Shown here: positions 36,251 through 37,542 of the stretch, piece by piece | Layout: the number at the start of each line of letters is the position of its first letter | Position numbering within the stretch: the stretch's first letter is position 1 | Assembly: GCA_028872015.1 (NCBI GenBank) | Contig: JAGWLO010000035.1 | Location: 1 to 37,542, forward strand | Reading direction: 5' to 3' | Origin: Burkholderiales bacterium | GTDB taxonomy: Bacteria > Pseudomonadota > Gammaproteobacteria > Burkholderiales > Burkholderiaceae_C | DNA: 37,542 nucleotides | The notes under the pieces: generated by a model | The model's input: the letters and a program-made list of their open reading frames with translations, nothing else | Database searches by the model: none | What the model was told of the DNA's origin: nothing | Program-made: the position numbers and the translations under genes

Positions 36251-37021
36251 TCAGGCGCGGCGGCGCCGTCCGGCAACCGCGGCGCCGAACAGCGCCACGC
36301 CCACGAGCGCCAGCGATGCCGGCTCGGGCACTGCAGCGCCACCCTTGCCGACCACGACCGTGATGTCGGTGCGGGCAACCGGCAGCCCTTGCGTGCTGTA
36401 GGCCGCCAGGTAGAACGAGTACGTGCCGTCCACCGTGGGGTCGAAGCCGGGGCCGAAGAAGCCCAGGTTTTCCGAGTTCTGCATCAGGTTGTACTGGCCC
36501 GCCAGGCTGGCCTGGGGGGTGCCGGCACTGGCCGTGACACCTTGCCCCGAGAGGGTGCTGTTGTTGCCGAACGCGTTGTCGCCGATCGCCGTCAACGGGT
36601 TCAGCGTCAGGTAGTTGACGCCCTGGCTCGGGTTGGTGTCGATGCCGAGCACGTAGGTCAGGGTGTTGACGGCGCTGCCGGACAGGCCGAAGGCATCGGA
36701 GTTCACCGAGAAATCGAAGTTCCAGCTTGCCCGGTTGCCGCTGGGGCCGAAGCCGCCGGTGGCGAACGTGTAGGTGCCCTGGCCGTTGCTGTTGAACACG
36801 CTCAGCGGCGTGGGGTAGCGGACATGCGCCCGCAGGCCGAGCTCGACGTTGTTCTGGGTGTCGATCGTCCAGCCGCCGTTGGCGTTGCCGCTGCCGTAGA
36901 TGACGGCGTTGGTGACATTGGCGTCGTAGACCAGCCCGGCGTGCGCCGCCACGGCGCCCGCCGCCAGCGCCCCGGCCAGCAGCAGGTGGGCGCTGCGCCG
37001 GAAGACGGAAAGCTTCTGCAT
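36251..37021 (-). CDS. PEP-CTERM sorting-domain protein
   Basis: 256 residues with a strong ribosome site (AAGGAGGGGGAA about seven bases upstream). The signal peptide is 1-28 (ending VAAHA), followed by a Gly/Asn/Ser-rich beta-strand body. The C-terminal sorting signal (231-256) has VPEPAS, a hydrophobic helix (LALVGVALFGAAVAG) and the basic end RRRRA. Such proteins are cut by exosortase (EpsH) and delivered to the surface or matrix in polysaccharide-producing bacteria; the exosortase is not in the window. The body resembles other secreted PEP-CTERM proteins of unknown function. Confidence 0.93.
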   Translation of the reverse strand: MQKLSVFRRSAHLLLAGALAAGAVAAHAGLVYDANVTNAVIYGSGNANGGWTIDTQNNVELGLRAHVRYPTPLSVFNSNGQGTYTFATGGFGPSGNRASWNFDFSVNSDAFGLSGSAVNTLTYVLGIDTNPSQGVNYLTLNPLTAIGDNAFGNNSTLSGQGVTASAGTPQASLAGQYNLMQNSENLGFFGPGFDPTVDGTYSFYLAAYSTQGLPVARTDITVVVGKGGAAVPEPASLALVGVALFGAAVAGRRRRA

Positions 37022-37376
37022 GTTCAATTCCCCCTCCTTCGTGCGTGGACCCCGAGCCGAACGGCCCGGGTGCCACGAAATGCTAACGGGCAAGACGAGG
37101 TGTGTGCGCCGCGCCCACCGTGGATGCGGGGTATCCGGCGCGTGGCCAGACGTGACGCGGCATGACATGCCGCTCAGGCCGCTCAGGCCGCGCCGTCGTG
37201 CATCGGTGCCGGCCGCCATTTGGCCAGGCGGTTCTCGCTGGCCATGCGCGGCCGCGAGATGTCGATCGTGTAGACCGACTTCACCGGCGCCTGCCCGGGG
37301 GTCGGCACGTAGAGCGGGTCGGCCGGCGCGATCGCCTCCTCCGCGTCGTGGGTGGGCGCGTAGCGACGTCCGGCGC
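37022..37376. other. region between PEP-CTERM gene and spoVR-like gene
   Basis: 355 bases. The right half (37183-37376) contains a minus-strand open frame, in a different frame from the spoVR-like gene, that reads APTHDAEEAIAPADPLYVP then KSVYTIDISRPRMASENRLA and stops at 37183. It looks protein-like but has no good start after the spoVR stop, so it is not called as a gene. The left part presumably holds the PEP-CTERM promoter; no clear elements are seen. Confidence 0.4.
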
Positions 37377-37542
37377 TCAGGCCCCGGGCGCCGGCACCGT
37401 CCAGCGCTTGGTCACGTCGCCCTTGCCGTTGACGCTTTCCAGGTGCACGCCGAAGCCCCACAGGCGGGCCACGTGCTTCATCACCTCTTGCCCGCTGTCG
37501 TGCAGCGGACGCTCGTTGTGCTGGAAGTGGCGCAGCGTGAGC
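37377..37542 (-). CDS. SpoVR/YcgB-family protein, C-terminal end only
   Basis: Only the last 54 codons are inside the window (LTLRHFQHNERPLHDSGQEV, then KHVARLWGFGVHLESVNGKG, ending TVPAPGA, TGA at 37377-37379). The pattern LTLRH..HN..PL....EV.KH..RLWGF.V.LE matches my memory of the C-terminus of SpoVR/YcgB proteins. In proteobacteria this gene usually follows prkA and a yeaH (DUF444) gene in a stress or stationary-phase operon, which would lie outside the window to the right. The identification rests on this short stretch. Confidence 0.6.
   Translation of the reverse strand, partial: LTLRHFQHNERPLHDSGQEVMKHVARLWGFGVHLESVNGKGDVTKRWTVPAPGA

Overview
The window is GC-rich bacterial chromosome with no phage, plasmid or insertion-sequence genes. 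Gene order and protein sequences point to a betaproteobacterium of the order Burkholderiales, probably near Rubrivivax, Leptothrix, Ideonella or Aquabacterium. The clues are the order mnmE-yidC-yidD-rnpA-rpmH / dnaA-dnaN-gyrB, a PEP-CTERM secreted protein, and the rsmI/yraN/SIS/BON neighbourhood. The assignment is from recognition, not from a search.

Layout. (1) 1-1831: the end of a GH13 glycosidase gene, a DHFR/RibD-C family protein and a small lipoprotein. (2) 2018-4888, minus strand: a PhoP/PhoQ-like two-component operon (43-codon ORF, PepSY protein, response regulator, histidine kinase) followed by a small periplasmic His/Arg-rich protein. (3) 5205-6353: an AI-2E/PerM family membrane protein. 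(4) 6560-16529: the replication-origin locus. rpmH, rnpA, yidD, yidC and mnmE read leftwards and dnaA, dnaN and gyrB read rightwards, with DnaA boxes in the rpmH-dnaA gap, inside rnpA and (imperfect) in the dnaA-dnaN gap. (5) 16623-17687: an exported DsrE-like protein and a glutaredoxin-like protein. (6) 17757-20330: a LysR regulator divergent from an mmsA-type dehydrogenase, with a perfect palindrome between them. (7) 20344-25484: queC, a BON lipoprotein, a SIS protein, an SRPBCC protein, a DMT transporter with a histidine-rich tail, yraN and rsmI. (8) 25618-28320: tldD and ilvA, abutting. (9) 28359-32711: a large TonB-dependent receptor divergent from a YncE-like beta-propeller protein. (10) 32753-34024: aroG behind a leader peptide and attenuator. 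(11) 34066-37542: cobalamin adenosyltransferase, a GlcD/Dld-type FAD oxidoreductase, a PEP-CTERM protein and the 3' end of a spoVR-like gene.

Three observations stand out. First, aroG is preceded by a 24-codon leader peptide containing the run FFARFWF, then by mutually exclusive RNA hairpins and an intrinsic terminator: a complete aromatic-amino-acid attenuator. Second, an 11-bp-periodic direct repeat (GTTCAG-N5-GTTCAT on the transcribed strand) occurs before the two-component operon and before the small periplasmic gene. Variants occur between the TonB receptor and the YncE-like gene 27 kb away. This suggests one PhoP-like regulon linking these genes. Third, good DnaA boxes lie inside the rnpA reading frame and overlap the predicted -10 element of dnaA, so origin and autoregulatory information extends into coding sequence.

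Limits: boundaries, motifs and hairpins were read by eye. No database search, folding energy or codon statistic was computed. Family names rest on remembered motifs.
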